Numbered from the stretch's first letter, positions 11,144 through 22,443 are shown. The stretch: 64,000 bases of DNA from Spiroplasma endosymbiont of 'Nebria riversi' (GCF_018831625.1 NZ_CP065193.1:1054001-1118000), one strand, 5' to 3'. Numbers and translations are program-made. Notes: generated from the sequence alone by a model not told the origin.

Positions 11144-11320
11144 TTTTATCTTCCTACTTTCTTAATAATTTTATTTTATTTTAAAGTCTAAATAAATATG
11201 GTCCAACTTATTGTAACCTATCCATATATATATAATTAAAAGATAAAAATCAGAATGAATTTTAATTATTGAGGAAACAAATAAGATAAGAAATTATTCT
11301 CTGCTTAGCTGGATAATCAA

Positions 11321-11331
11321 TGTGTTATAAT
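11321..11331 (+). promoter_or_regulatory. Extended -10 promoter of the RNase J-like gene
   Basis: TGTGTTATAAT, an extended -10 (TG upstream of TATAAT 11326-11331), 57 bases before the ATG at 11388. The -35 region is weak. Confidence 0.6.
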
Positions 11332-11387
11332 AATAAAAGCAATATTTTAAAATAAAATTATATTAAATTAGAGGAGAAAAAATAGTT

Positions 11388-13043
11388 ATGGCAACAATAA
11401 AAGTTTTTGCATTAGGGGGGCTTGATGAACGCGGAAAAAATATGTATGTGGCGGAAGTTAACCGTGATATATTTATTTTTGATGCTGGTAGTAAAATCCC
11501 TGAACGAGAAGCATTAGGAATTGATACTGTTATTCCCGATTTTTCTTATTTAAAAGAAAATGTTAATCGGATTAAAGGATTATTTATTTCTAAACCATCA
11601 GACGAATGTTTTGGAGCAATAACATATCTTTTAAAGGATATTAAAATTCCTATTTATGCTAGTAAATTAACAATCTTTTTAATTAAACAAAAACTGTACA
11701 AGTTTAAGGTATGACATAGTGAAAATGAATTAATTGAAATTAAAGAAAAGGATATGTTGTCTTTTGGTGATAATGAAATTGAAGTTTTTAATACGACAAC
11801 TTGTATTCCAGGAAGTTTTGGTTTTGCTTTAAAGACTGTTGATGGAACTATTGTTTATACGGGTGATTATATTTTTGATAGTGAAGAACGCAGTAATTTT
11901 GCTACGGATATGGCACATTTAGCAAAAATTGCTAATAATAAAATTTTATTATTGATGAGTGATTCTGGTTACGCTAGTCGTAATGATTATACGGCTCCTA
12001 ATCATAAATGTAAGAAATTAGTGGAATCAACTTTTAAAGCAGCAAAGTCTAAAATTATTATTGCTTGTCATGAAAAGGATTTATATAAAATAAGTGAAAT
12101 TTTGGAGTTGGTTAGTGAAACTAATCGTGACGTCATCGTTATGGGCGGCACATTAAAATCAATTTTAGAAGAATTTAAGTCAGGAACTTATTTGCAATTT
12201 AATAAAATTAAGTTTAGAAATTTAACTAGTGATGCTATTAATGACAATTCAGTAATTTTTGTTACAGGTAGTGGCGAGCGACTTTATACAAGATTATATA
12301 AAATTATTAGTGGCGATGATGAGCATTTAGAAATAGAAAAGTCGGATACTGTGATTTTAGCAACGCCACCGATTCCTGGTTATGAATTAAAACATGCGAG
12401 AATATTGGATGAATTAGCAAGAACTGATGCTCGTTTTATGGCGTTATCCGATAAAAAAGTGTGAGATATGAATGCTTCATATGAAGATATTAAGATGATG
12501 ATTGGAATTATGAAACCAAAATTTTTTATGCCAATTAAAGGATTACATAAAAATTTTGTTAGTGCGCAAAATAGTGCTAAAGAAGCAGGAATTCTAATTA
12601 ATAATATTTTAATTAAGGATAGTGGTCAAATTTTAGAGTTTATTAATGGTAAATTAGGACCATCACCAGTTTCTTTAAAATGTAATAATATTTATGTTGA
12701 TGGTCTTGGGGTTGGCGATATTGGTGCTGTTGTTTTAAATGAAAGAAAGCAATTAGCTCGTGATGGAGTTTTAATTAGTGGAATTACATTAAATCGTCGT
12801 AGTAAAGAGATTGTTTCTTTAGTTGATGTGCAAATGCGTGGGGTTGTTTTTATTCAAGATGATGAGGAATTAACTAATAAAATGCAAGCGAAAGTTCGTA
12901 CCATTGTTGAAGAACATCAAAAAAAATCAGAGTTTGATGGTACAACAGTTAAAAATCAAATTCGTAGTGAGTTGCAAGAGTTATGTCGTCAAGAAACGGG
13001 TAAAAATCCAATGGTTTTAGCAATAATTAATGAGATAAATTAA
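11388..13043 (+). CDS. RNase J-family protein lacking catalytic motifs
   Basis: A 551-aa protein with the RNase J architecture: metallo-beta-lactamase plus beta-CASP, then the C-terminal domain with the YVDGLGVGDIG and RDGVLI motifs. The metal and catalytic motifs are gone. Where active RNase J has HGHEDHIGG, this protein has SKPSDECFG (residues about 69-77). The later His-containing motif is CIPGSFG, the TGSQGE-type motif reads TGSGERL, and the HxSGH motif is DMNASYE. I therefore infer a non-catalytic J2-like partner that would pair with an active RNase J encoded elsewhere. A GAGGAG ribosome site precedes ATG 11388. ftsK starts 33 bases downstream. Confidence 0.85.
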
Positions 13044-13075
13044 CTATTACTTAAAAAATATGAGGAGATAAAAGG

Positions 13076-15798
13076 ATGAATAGCGATAAAATAAGTATTG
13101 ATTTTCTCGAGTTTGAAAATAATCCCCGCAATACTAAAAAATATGAACAAGAACAACAAGCGCGAAATCCAAAATTATTCAGTTAAAGAAGAAAATTCGG
13201 CGTAGTGATAAAATTGGTGGGAAAATATGAGCTTTGTTCATTATTTTTGCTAGTATTTTGGCGCTTGCTCGTTTAACGGTTATTGGTCAATTTTTAGATG
13301 ATGTTCTTTTCAATTTTCTGTTTGGGTGATTTAAATATATTATCTATTTTGTTATTTTAGTAGTGAGTTTTGGAATTTTTAGTGGTATTCAAATTAAAAT
13401 TAAGAAACGAGTTCAAGTAATGATAATATTACTTGTTTTAGTTATTTGTTGATTTGTGAATGATATTGTATTATTGATTAGTTATCATCGTTCTTCTATT
13501 AATGCAGAACAAAATTGGTTTTCGCAAGTTATTAGTTCTTATACGGATAATTGACTACAAAATTCTCTTTTTATGCAACGATTAGATATTAAGAAATTTT
13601 TTCATATTAATGGTTCATATTTTATTCCTTTTGCTGGTGGCGGATTTATTGGAATGTTGTTTTCAGCAGTATTTGGTTATTTAACAACAATTGTTTCTTT
13701 AATATGTAGTTTAGTTTTTTTAACAACGATTATTTCATGAATTTTAACAGGAAATCATTGATATCTTTATCAATTAAAAGTTAATAAGGAACATAATAGT
13801 TTACATGTTGTTATTTTTATGGCTAAAAAGAATGTTAAAAATATTAATGGTAATGATTGGCAATTTTTACATACAACAAAAAATTCTGATATTACGATTA
13901 AATTACAATCCGTTAATTTACATCATTCATTAATGAATGAAGATTTATTATTTGATGATATTTATAGTAATAAAAATTATCACCTTATTGATAATTGAGA
14001 TTCGAAGTTAACACCAAAAATTAATCTTAATGAGAAGGTAATTAAAGAACAAGAGTATCATCAACAAGCATTTTCTCGTGATGATTTTGGTTATGATCAA
14101 ACATCATTAATGGAATTAGATGTGGTGCGCAAAGATTTCGCCGCTAATAGTTATTTAACACCTTTTAATAAAGAACAACCACCAATTCAAAAAGAACGGA
14201 TAAGATCTTATCCAACTAGCTCATCAGCATTAGATGAGGTATTTTCAGTTATTGATCAATCCGATAATCAAACAAAACAAGCAGTTGTTATTAGTGACAA
14301 TTTGTCCCCAGAATTTATTGAAGAGATTAATCCTTTGGATAATAAAGTTTCTTCTTCAATAATACCAAGTAATTATTTTCCTTCAATAATTAATCCTAAT
14401 TATCAATTGCCACCATTTAGTCTTTTAACAAAAACAATAATTAGTGTTAATCGTGATTTAAATATTAAAACCGCAAAAAATAATGTTGAAAAAATTCATC
14501 GTCTTTTTAAACATTTTAATATTGAAGCGCGAGTTACTAATATTAATATTGGGCCAGCAGTAACTAAGTTTGAAATTGAACTAGGAATGGGCATTAAGGT
14601 AAGTAAGATTACTTCGTTAGAAAATGATATTAAGTTAGCTTTAGCGTCAAAAGATATTCGTTTAGAAGAACCAATTCATGGTAAGTCAGCAGCGGGAATT
14701 GAAATTCCAAATATTTCACCAGCATTAGTTACGATTCGTGAAGTGGTGGAAAATGTTCCCCTTAATAAGAAAGATAGTAAATTATTAATGGCCATTGGTA
14801 AAAATGTAATGGGAAAAATCTTATTTGTGGAATTAGATAAGATGCCACATTTACTAATTGCGGGCGCTACTGGTAGTGGAAAATCAATTTGTATTAATAG
14901 TATTATTGCTTCTTTAATTCCTCGGGTTAAACCGCATGAAGTAAAATTTTTATTAATTGATCCAAAACGCGTTGAATTATCGGTATATAATAATTTGCCA
15001 CATTTATTAGTACCAGTAATTACTGATTTAAGAAAAGTCAATCGTGCTTTAAAACAAATTATTAGTGAAATGGAACGAAGATATATTATTTTTTCTAATA
15101 TTGGCGCGCGAAATATTGCTAGTTATAATCAAAAAGTGGCAATTGAAGAAATGTTACCATATATTGTGATAATTATTGATGAGTTTGCTGATTTAATGGT
15201 TGTTGCTGGAAAAGAAGTTGAAGAAAGTATTATGCGAATAACGCAAATGGCACGAGCTTCAGGAATTCATTTAATTATTGCAACCCAAAGACCATCAACA
15301 GATATTATTACTGGCGTTATAAAAAATAATATTCCATCAAGAATTGCTTTTGCTGTTAGTTCTTCAATTGAATCTAGAACAATTTTAGATAGTATAGCAG
15401 CTGAGAAGTTAATTGGTAGTGGTGGCATGTTATTTGCTCCTTATGGTCAAATAACACCAACTAGAGCTCAAGGATTATACATTAATGACGAAGACATTAG
15501 TGCGTTAATTAAATTTATTTCTCAGCAACAAAAACCGCAGTTTAATGAACAATTCCATGAATCCACACAAAGGATGAATACTAGTCATATTATTACAGGT
15601 GAAGATGATGAATTGTATGATGAGATTTGTGATTTTGTTATTGCCAATAAAAAGGCATCAGCTTCATTAATTCAACGAAGATTTGGTGTTAGTTATAATT
15701 GGGCAGCAAGATTAATCGATAGTTTAGAAACTAATGGTATTGTTGGACCGCAAAATGGGTCCAAGCCTCGTGAAGTTTTGATTATGAATAAAGAGTAG
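13076..15798 (+). CDS. ftsK: DNA translocase FtsK/SpoIIIE, N-terminal frameshift
   Basis: An ATP-driven DNA pump that clears the chromosome from the division site. The motor domain has Walker A GATGSGKS (about 14872), Walker B IVIIIDEFADL, and a C-terminal gamma winged-helix domain (FGVSYNWAARLIDSLETNGI). The N-terminal third has several membrane segments. A strong ribosome site (GAGGAGAT) leads to ATG 13076, but that frame stops at TAA 13184. The rest of the protein is in the frame starting at 13138, which has no ATG there. So one frame change is needed between 13138 and 13184. It may be a real mutation, a slippage site (the CCAAAATT region), or an assembly error. Stop at 15798; uvrC begins 11 bases later. 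Confidence 0.85.
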
Positions 15799-15809
15799 GA
15801 ATTTTGATA

Positions 15810-17582
15810 ATGGTGTGAGTTAAGCCCCTTGTTTTACAAGAAAAAATTAAAAATTTACCACAAAGTTCGGGATGTTATCAGTTTTATAATGAAGCGCGAC
15901 AATTAATTTATGTTGGTAAAGCAAAAAATATTCAACAGCGGGTAAATAATTATTTTAATAAAGTACATAATTTTAAAACTACTAAATTAGTTCGTGAAAT
16001 TGCTGATGTGGATTATATTTTAACAATTAATGAAAAAGAAGCATTATTGTTAGAACATAATTTAATTAAAGATAAGCGTCCCCGATATAATATTTTATTA
16101 AATGATGATAAAACCTATCCTTATATTAAAATTACTGATGAAAATAATCCTGAATATCGTTTTGTTCGTAAAGTTCAAAAAGATAATGGTAAGTATTATG
16201 GTCCTTTTCCTGATGGCACGGGGGCTAGAGAAGTTTTAAAGATATTGCAACAATTATTTCCTTTGCGAAGATGTAAAGGAAGTTTAGGAACGCCGTGCTT
16301 ATATTATCATCTGCAATTATGTTCAGGTGCTTGTTTTAAAAAGGTTCCTGAGGAATATTATGCCTTGATGAAAAAGAAAATTAATGATTTTTTCCTTGAA
16401 AAAAATCAAGATATTAAAAATAAGATTACTGAGCGAATGCAACAAGCAGCGATTAATTTACAATATGAAGAAGCGCAAAGATTAAAAAATGTTTTAGATA
16501 AGTTACAATTATTTATTTCTCATCAGTTTGTTCAATTTCGTGATTTTCGTAATCGTGATTTTATTGGTTATGCTATTAAAGATCATAAATTGTCAATAAC
16601 AGCATTATTTTATCGTAATGGACAATTGCTTTCTAAAGATGAACAAATTTTTACTTTATTTAATGATAATTTAACTGATGCAATGAGAAATTATTTACAA
16701 CAGTTATATACTAATAATACTGTTCCCCAAGAATTATATGTTGCAAATATTGTTTTAGATGATTTGGCAGAAGCATTAAATATTAAAATTATTAATAAGT
16801 TTACTAAAAAAATGCAAGAAATTATTTCTTTAGCTACTAAGAATGCTCAAGAATTATTAAAGCAACAACTTGTTGATTCTTATCAAATTAATTATCGTTA
16901 TTATGAGATTGTTGAACAATTAGGAAAGCTTTTAAAAATCGCGACACCACAATATATTGAAATTATGGATATTGCCAATTTAGGACATGATAATGTTATT
17001 GGTGGGGTTATTTTTTATCAAAATGGTCAAGCAATTAAAAAACTATCTCGTCGTTATAAAATTCAAATTGAACAACAAGGGGATTATCATTATTTACAAA
17101 ATTTAGTTTATCGTCGTTATTGAAAAAAATTAATGAATAAAGAACCAATGCCGGAATTAATTATTGTTGATGGTGGTAAATTACAAATTGATAGTGTGCA
17201 GTTGCAATTAGAAAATTTAAATATTAGTTTACCAGTTGTCGGTCTTGTTAAGAATAGTCATCACAAAACTGATTATTTATTAGATAATAAAGGTTATCGG
17301 TTGGATATTGCTAAAAAGAGTGCTTTATTTCATTGATTAACTAAAGTTCAAGAAGAGATCCATAATTATACAATTTCATTTCATCGTCAACAACGAACTA
17401 ATTCTTTATTTGTTAATTCGTTAAAAAAAGTTAAAGGATTAGGTGAGTTAACTATTAAAAAGTTATATCAACAGTTTGAAACAATAATAAAAATGAAAGC
17501 AGTTTCATTTGATGAATTAAATGCTATTATTAAAAATAAAACAACAACAAAGGAGTTAATTGCTTATTTAAAAGATAATTAA
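15810..17582 (+). CDS. uvrC: Excinuclease ABC subunit C
   Basis: Makes both incisions around bulky DNA lesions with UvrA and UvrB. The 590-aa protein starts with a GIY-YIG nuclease domain (GCYQFY ... LIYVGKAKN), followed by the Cys cluster RRCKG, a UVR motif for UvrB binding (LQYEEAQRLKNVLDKL) and the C-terminal RNase H-like endonuclease (IMDIANLGHD, ELIIVDGGKLQ). Helix-hairpin-helix elements lie at the end (KVKGLGELTIKKL). ATG 15810 lies just after the ftsK stop, with a TAGGAAT ribosome site overlapping the ftsK end, so translation is probably coupled. Many Trp codons are TGA. Confidence 0.95.
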
Positions 17583-17615
17583 TTTAGAAATTTTATTCGT
17601 TAAATCGAAAAATTT

Positions 17616-18017
17616 TTTTAATTTTGTATAAAACTCTTGATAAAATAAAAAAATGACTTCAATAAATAAAATGATTACGAAAAGCGTCAAAACTTGCACG
17701 GCAATTTTTACATAAATATTTTTGTTTTCCTTCTGAATTATGTCCATTTTTAACGCAATGGTAAGATTCACATTTAGGGCATTTAATACCTTGTGCTCTA
17801 AATTTTTGATCAATTTCATTTAAACGTTTTTGTTTTTTTATTAATTCTGCTTGTTGTTTGACTTTTTCATAAAATTCTAAAAATTGATCATCTGTTAAAG
17901 TATTTACTAGTTATTGAATTATTTTTTCCATAATTATTATCTTCCTCTATCATATTAAAAATATACCTAAAATTAAGTATATTCAATAAATATCAAGAGT
18001 TTTCTACAAAATTAAAA
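17616..18017 (-). mobile_element. IS1595-like copy 5, internally deleted, 8-bp target duplication
   Basis: Both TIRs are kept, but the middle and 3' two-thirds of the transposase are gone: the right end is joined directly to the segment encoding HFIYWSHL. Flanks are AAAAATTT at 17608-17615 and 18018-18025. The remaining N-terminal frame (start 17931) also has a TAA in place of CAA at codon 6. It lies 34 bases after uvrC. Confidence 0.9.
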
Positions 18018-18043
18018 AAAAATTTATTACTAATTTGATGCTA

Positions 18044-18080
18044 AAATGCTTATATAAAAATATAAGCATTTTTATTTTTA
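18044..18080 (+). terminator. Terminator-like hairpin
   Basis: Stem AAATGCTTATA / TATAAGCATTT around a short A-rich loop, followed by T-rich sequence. It probably ends uvrC transcription, now separated from uvrC by the IS copy. Confidence 0.65.
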
Positions 18081-18164
18081 ATAAAATAGAAGGAGGATAT
18101 TATTTATTGAAAATAAAAATGCAATGATTAAATTTATAAACTAGATATAGGAGTATTAAAAAAT

Positions 18165-18572
18165 ATGTTATTAACAATTGCCCCATTAACAATAAGTGCT
18201 AACTTTTTAGTATCTTGTAATCATAATAGTAAAGACAATTTGACTACTGCTTTTAATGAATATGGAGCATTACAGTCGTTATTATGAGCAATTTCTGCTG
18301 AAAGAAAAGCACAATTATTAACACAATATCGCTTAAAAAAAAACTTATATAGTCAAGTTATCGCAAAACAAAAGCAAATTGATAAGGCATTAACTAAGGG
18401 TAAATTGAATAATAATCTTGTGAAATGAGAACATAATAAACTAACAATTAATCAAACCCAAGAAAATTAGTTTATTCCTGTCGTAGCCGTTGATTTAGAT
18501 GCATATAATATACCACAGACTTATGGCAAACACAAGAGGGTTTTTAAAAAAGTGATGATAAATTTAAAATAA
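18165..18572 (+). pseudogene. Lipoprotein remnant, possibly e(P4)-type HAD phosphatase
   Basis: The ATG at 18165 follows ATAGGAGT and gives a short signal sequence with lipobox LVSC. The frame meets TAG at 18468 after 101 codons, yet stays open beyond it (PVVAVDLDAY...) to TAA 18570. The layout resembles the start of class-B acid phosphatase lipoproteins: a Trp-containing helix (LQSLLWAISAERKAQ), a spacer, then VVxVDLD. The DxDxT motif breaks after DLD, where the sequence switches to a segment (NIPQTYGKHKR) also found at 42716. So this is a truncated, nonsense-bearing remnant. The family call is tentative. A tiny TTG-initiated frame upstream (18107, behind GGAGGA) may be the original N-terminus out of frame. 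Confidence 0.5.
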
Positions 18573-18704
18573 TGCAAGAAATTTTTTAAAATGATTTATA
18601 ATTAGACTCCAAGGCAAAGAGACTGTAGATTAATTTTTGAAGAAAGGAAAAGGTGTTATAAATTTTATTAATTAGTAAAAATTCACGAAAGGGATTTAAT
18701 TAAT
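18573..18704 (+). promoter_or_regulatory. Conserved leader of the MLGIxGN secreted-protein family
   Basis: Two blocks recur elsewhere. CCAAGGCAAAGAGACTG and the following AGATTAATTTTTG match 52838-52870. TTAATTAGTAAAAATTCA and GAAAG match 44682-44707. It holds the promoter and ribosome region of the gene at 18705 and would explain shared regulation of this paralogue family. Confidence 0.5.
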
Positions 18705-19216
18705 ATGAAAAAATTATTATTAATCTTGGGAACAATAACAATAGCGGGAAGCGGAATGTTGGGCATTGCCGGAAACGCATCAGCTTCAGAAAAAAATGAA
18801 ATTAATTATTCACAAAAAAATAATTTAAAAAATTTAAGTAGAAGTAAAAGACAAAATAATGAAAATAATATTTTTGGAATTAAAAAAATAATAATTAATA
18901 CAAATAGTACTATTTACAATAGTGGAGTTACTTTAAATAATAAAGTTTATTTTGGTTCAGCAGATCATAATGTATATGAGTGTAATCCTACAACAGGACA
19001 ACAAAAAAGTGTTATTCAAACAAATGGCGAAGTTTGATCTTCTGGAAAAGTATTAAATAATAAAGTTTATTTTGGTTCTGGTGATAATAATGTTTATGAG
19101 TATAGTAACTATTATTTACACTCAAATTTAAAAGAAATTATTAATAATTCTGATAATTTAATTTTAAATGAATTAAATTATTTAAATCAGGATTTAAATA
19201 TTTCACAATTAAAAAT
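18705..19216 (+). pseudogene. Secreted beta-propeller-like protein truncated by IS
   Basis: MKKLLLILGTITIAGSGMLG is a Sec signal peptide followed by the family spacer (GNASASEKNEINY...). Two similar repeats follow, each with NNKVYFGSxDxNVYE, typical of PQQ-like beta-propeller blades. The sequence then matches the domain in the protein at 44722 (LILNELNYLNQDLNISQL). Base 19217 is the left end of IS1595-like copy 6, and the frame runs on into the IS. Everything beyond two blades is missing or was never present. It is predicted to be secreted or surface-bound. No enzymatic role can be inferred. Confidence 0.7.
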
Positions 19217-20358
19217 TTTTAATTTTGTAGAAAACTCTTGATATTTATTGAATATACTTAATTTTAGGTATATTTTTAATATGATAGAGGTGGATAATAA
19301 TTATGGAAAAAATAATTCAAGAACTAGTAAATACTTTAACAGATGATCAATTTTTAGAATTTTATGAAAAAGTCAAACAACAAGCAGAATTAATAAAAAA
19401 AAACGTTTAAATGAAATTGATCAAAAATTTAGAGCACAAGGTATTAAAATGCCCTAAATGTGAATCTTACCATTGCGTTAAAAATGGACATAATTCAGAA
19501 GGAAAACAAAAATATTTATGTAAAAATTGCCGTGCAAGTTTTGACGCTTTTCGTAATCATTTTATTTATTGAAGTCATTTAAATTATGAACAATGAAATT
19601 TATTGATTCAAATTTCATTGCCGGGGCAATCTAGTAAAACAATTTCTCGTTTTATTAAAACTACATTAAAAACTGCTTGATATAATCGTCAAAAATTAAT
19701 GAAATCAAAACAATTAGAAAATACCCAATTAAAATTTAAAAAATTATCTGGTAAAATCCAAATCGATGAAACATTTATTAAATAAATTCATAAAGGAAAT
19801 TTCAAACATAAAACTGATCCACGAAGAATTCACCTTGACCCATTCGCAACTAATACTAAATGCTGTATTTAAATGGCTGTTGATAATAATAACAATATTT
19901 ATGTTAAATCCACAAACACCAAACGTTTACAAAAACAATAAGTTATTGAAAATATGAACAAAGAATTAATTAACCAAAATTCAATTATTACTTCTGATAT
20001 GCAAAAATTATATTTTTTAGTAGCAAAACAAACAAATTCTACTTTATGTGTAACTAAAACAACAATTAATCCTGAAGCTAGTTATCGTAACTTAAATAAA
20101 ATCAGTAAATTACAATCTAGTCTTAAAGAAGCCTTAATTCATTATCATGGTTTAGGTTTTACTAATATTCAAAATTATTTAAATCTCTGAAAATGAAAAT
20201 ACCAACATAAGGTTTTAACTCCAAACCAACAAACAGCGGTATTATATTTTAATGTATAAAAAATTAAAGTAAAAATAGTAATTTTACATAAAAGCCTTTT
20301 AAAATTATCAAGTTGATGATTTTTTTTATTTTATCAAGAGTTTTCGACAAAATTAAAA
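19217..20358 (+). mobile_element. IS1595-like copy 6, degenerate
   Basis: Full length with both TIRs. The transposase (19303-20259) carries a 4-base loss and a 1-base gain early on, plus TAA codons in place of GAA (after IQIDETFIK) and CAA, and TAA where other copies have TGA (Trp). Flanks TTAAAAAT and AAAATTGC do not match, so one side has been exchanged by recombination. The right flank is plectrovirus DNA. Confidence 0.88.
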
Positions 20359-20510
20359 AAAATTGCAATAACTTAGTTAAATAACCTCAACTCATCCATA
20401 ACCAGAGGGCGGAGCATACGATTTCCGCACCGCTTCGCCACTATAAACATCAACCAAGATGTTTTTTTTATTTACCTTTATTCTTAAGGCACCTTAAAAC
20501 ACCTTTAAAA
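20359..20510 (-). other. Plectrovirus-derived GC-rich non-coding block
   Basis: The reverse complement of 57540-57701 with minor differences. It includes the GAAGCGGTGCGGAAA-type GC-rich motif (20425-20445) and the degenerate TTAAGGCACCTTAA palindrome. The same GC-rich motif lies next to the phage rep gene at 35805-35836. No gene is seen. Confidence 0.65.
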
Positions 20511-20834
20511 TTAATTTTTAAAATAATTAAAACTTATATCCTTTTTATCGTTCTCTTTTTCAGCAATAAAAAAATTTAACAATTCTCGCCCTATAATCAA
20601 ATTAGAATCCTGCTCTTTTTTATTAACTGAAACCAACTGATAATCACCATTTCTAATTATTCCAATACAAATAGAATTTTCATATTTGCCTTTATAAACA
20701 AATCGTTTTGAAAATCAAATACCAACAGGATTACTAAATCACGGAATTTCTGGTGCTTTAATAAGAATTGCATTTTGTGTTTCTTTTAAAAGATATTTTT
20801 TAGTATTTAAAAAAATATTTTCAATATTTCTCAC
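20511..20834 (-). CDS. Plectrovirus conserved 107-aa protein
   Basis: An open frame of 107 codons starting with GTG (20834) behind GGAAGGTG. Related copies: 57203-57526 (nonsense), 51932-52259 (frameshift), and the window end at 63949, where the start is ATG with KKIENIFLNTKKYLLK. It is the first gene after the phage leader in each case. The protein is small and mixed alpha/beta by composition, with no membrane segment, and may be a regulator or DNA-binding protein. This is the only intact complete copy here. No function is assigned. Confidence 0.7.
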
Positions 20835-21016
20835 ATACACACCTTCCGTATAAATATATTTAGTTATATTAAACTAAGTTATATTTAACTTAGTTTAATA
20901 CTATCAAGGCACAAAAAAATACAAGGCATAACTAAAAATAATAAATATTAATTTAACCTTATATTTCTTGTAATAAATAAATGAGCTCGTATTTATTTAT
21001 TAATTAAAAACAAGTT
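20835..21016 (-). promoter_or_regulatory. Plectrovirus leader with inverted repeats
   Basis: Contains the inverted repeat AAACTAAGTTA / TAACTTAGTTT (about 20871-20896) immediately upstream of the 107-aa gene. Further away are long AT-rich stretches shared with 56935-57200 and 61981-62115. The repeat arms could be an operator for the downstream gene. Confidence 0.5.
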
Positions 21017-21057
21017 TGTAGAAATCAAAATCTTGTCATATGTATATGGTTTCTACA
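21017..21057. repeat. 41-bp phage-edge stem-loop, copy 1
   Basis: TGTAGAAATCA and TGGTTTCTACA pair over 11 positions (one wobble) around a 19-base loop. The same 41-mer occurs at 56894 and 62116, each time at the border between plectrovirus DNA and chromosomal sequence. Confidence 0.75.
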
Positions 21058-21086
21058 CTTTTATTTATTAATTTATTGAAGTTATT

Positions 21087-22229
21087 TTTTAATTTTGTCG
21101 AAAACTCTTGATATTTATTGAATATACCTAATTTTAGGTATATTTTTAATATGATAGAGGTGGATAATAATTATGGAAAAAATAATTCAAGAACTAGTAA
21201 ATACTTTAACAGATGATCAATTTTTAGAATTTTATGAAAAAGTCAAACAACAAGCAGAATTAATAAAAAAACAAAAACGTTTAAATGAAATTGATCAAAA
21301 ATTTAGAGCACAAGGTATTAAATGCCCTAAATGTGAATCTTACCATTGTGTTAAAAATGGACATAATTCAGAAGGAAAACAAAAATATTTATGTAAAAAT
21401 TGCCGTGCAAGTTTTGATGCTTCTCGTAATCATTTTATTTATTGAAGTCATTTAAATTATGAACAATGAAATTTATTGATTCAAATTTCATTGCTGGGGC
21501 AATCTAGTAAAACAATTTCTCGTTTTATTAAAACTACATTAAAAACTGCTTGATATAATCGTCAAAAATTAATGAGATTAAAACAATTAGAAAATACCCA
21601 ATTAAAATTTAAAAAATTATCTGGTAAAATCCAAATCGATGAAACATTTATTAAAGAAATTCATAAAAGAAATTTCAAACATAAAACTGATCCACGAAGA
21701 ATTTACCTTGACACATTCGCAAATAATACTAAATGCTGTATTCAAATGGCAGTTGATAATAATAACAATATTTATGTTAAATCCACAAACACCAAACGTT
21801 TACAAAAACAATGAGTTATTGAAAATATGAACAAAGAATTAATTAACCAAAATTCAATTATTACTTCTGATATGCAAAAATTATATTTTTTAGTAGCACA
21901 AAAACAAATTCTACTTTATGTGTAACTAAAACAACAATTAATCCTTAAGCTAGTTATCGTAACTTAAATAAAATCAGTAAATTAAAATCTAGTCTTAAAG
22001 AAGCCTTAATTCATTATCATGGTTTAGGTTTTACTAATATTCAAAATTATTTAAATCTCTGAAAATGAAAATACCAATATAAGGGTTTAACTCCAAACCA
22101 ACAAACAGCGGTATTATATTTTAATATATAAAAAATTAAAGTAAAAATAGTAATTTTACATAAAAGCCTTTTAAAATTATCAAGTTGATGATTTTTTTAT
22201 TTTATCAAGAGTTTTCGACAAAATTAAAA
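21087..22229 (+). mobile_element. IS1595-like copy 7 with 8-bp target duplication
   Basis: Both TIRs are present, flanked by AAGTTATT at 21079-21086 and 22230-22237. The transposase frame (21173-22131) has a one-base net loss near 21899 and a GAA-to-TAA change near 21945, so it is a pseudogene. Beyond it, 22238-22440 holds no gene that I can see. Confidence 0.92.
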
Positions 22230-22443
22230 AAGTTATTTGAATTTATTGAAATAATAATAGGTATGAAGAAAAACTGCAAAAATTTTGGCATCCTAAATTA
22301 ACCTTTCTCTGTTTTTTAGTAAATTTAATAGAAAAATCTAAAGTAATCTTATGTAGTTATATTATCAAATATTAATTATTAAAACAAATAATTTTTTACA
22401 CAACCACCATTTAGGTATTCTTAATAAATTTAATTTCTTATGA

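Larger units (their letters stand above)
10006..11224 (-). mobile_element. IS150-like copy 2, complete
   Basis: A full 1219-bp element from TGGTATGGCAACCC (right end) to GGTTACAATAAG... TCCA (left end, on the minus strand). When the two ends are aligned base by base they share TGG at the tip and TTGGAC at positions 19-24. Both reading frames are intact, making this the best candidate for an active copy. No clear target duplication is visible. Confidence 0.92.

Noticed and set aside
14676-15041. Long minus-strand frame inside ftsK
   Set aside because: Shadow of the conserved Walker A/B region on the coding strand.
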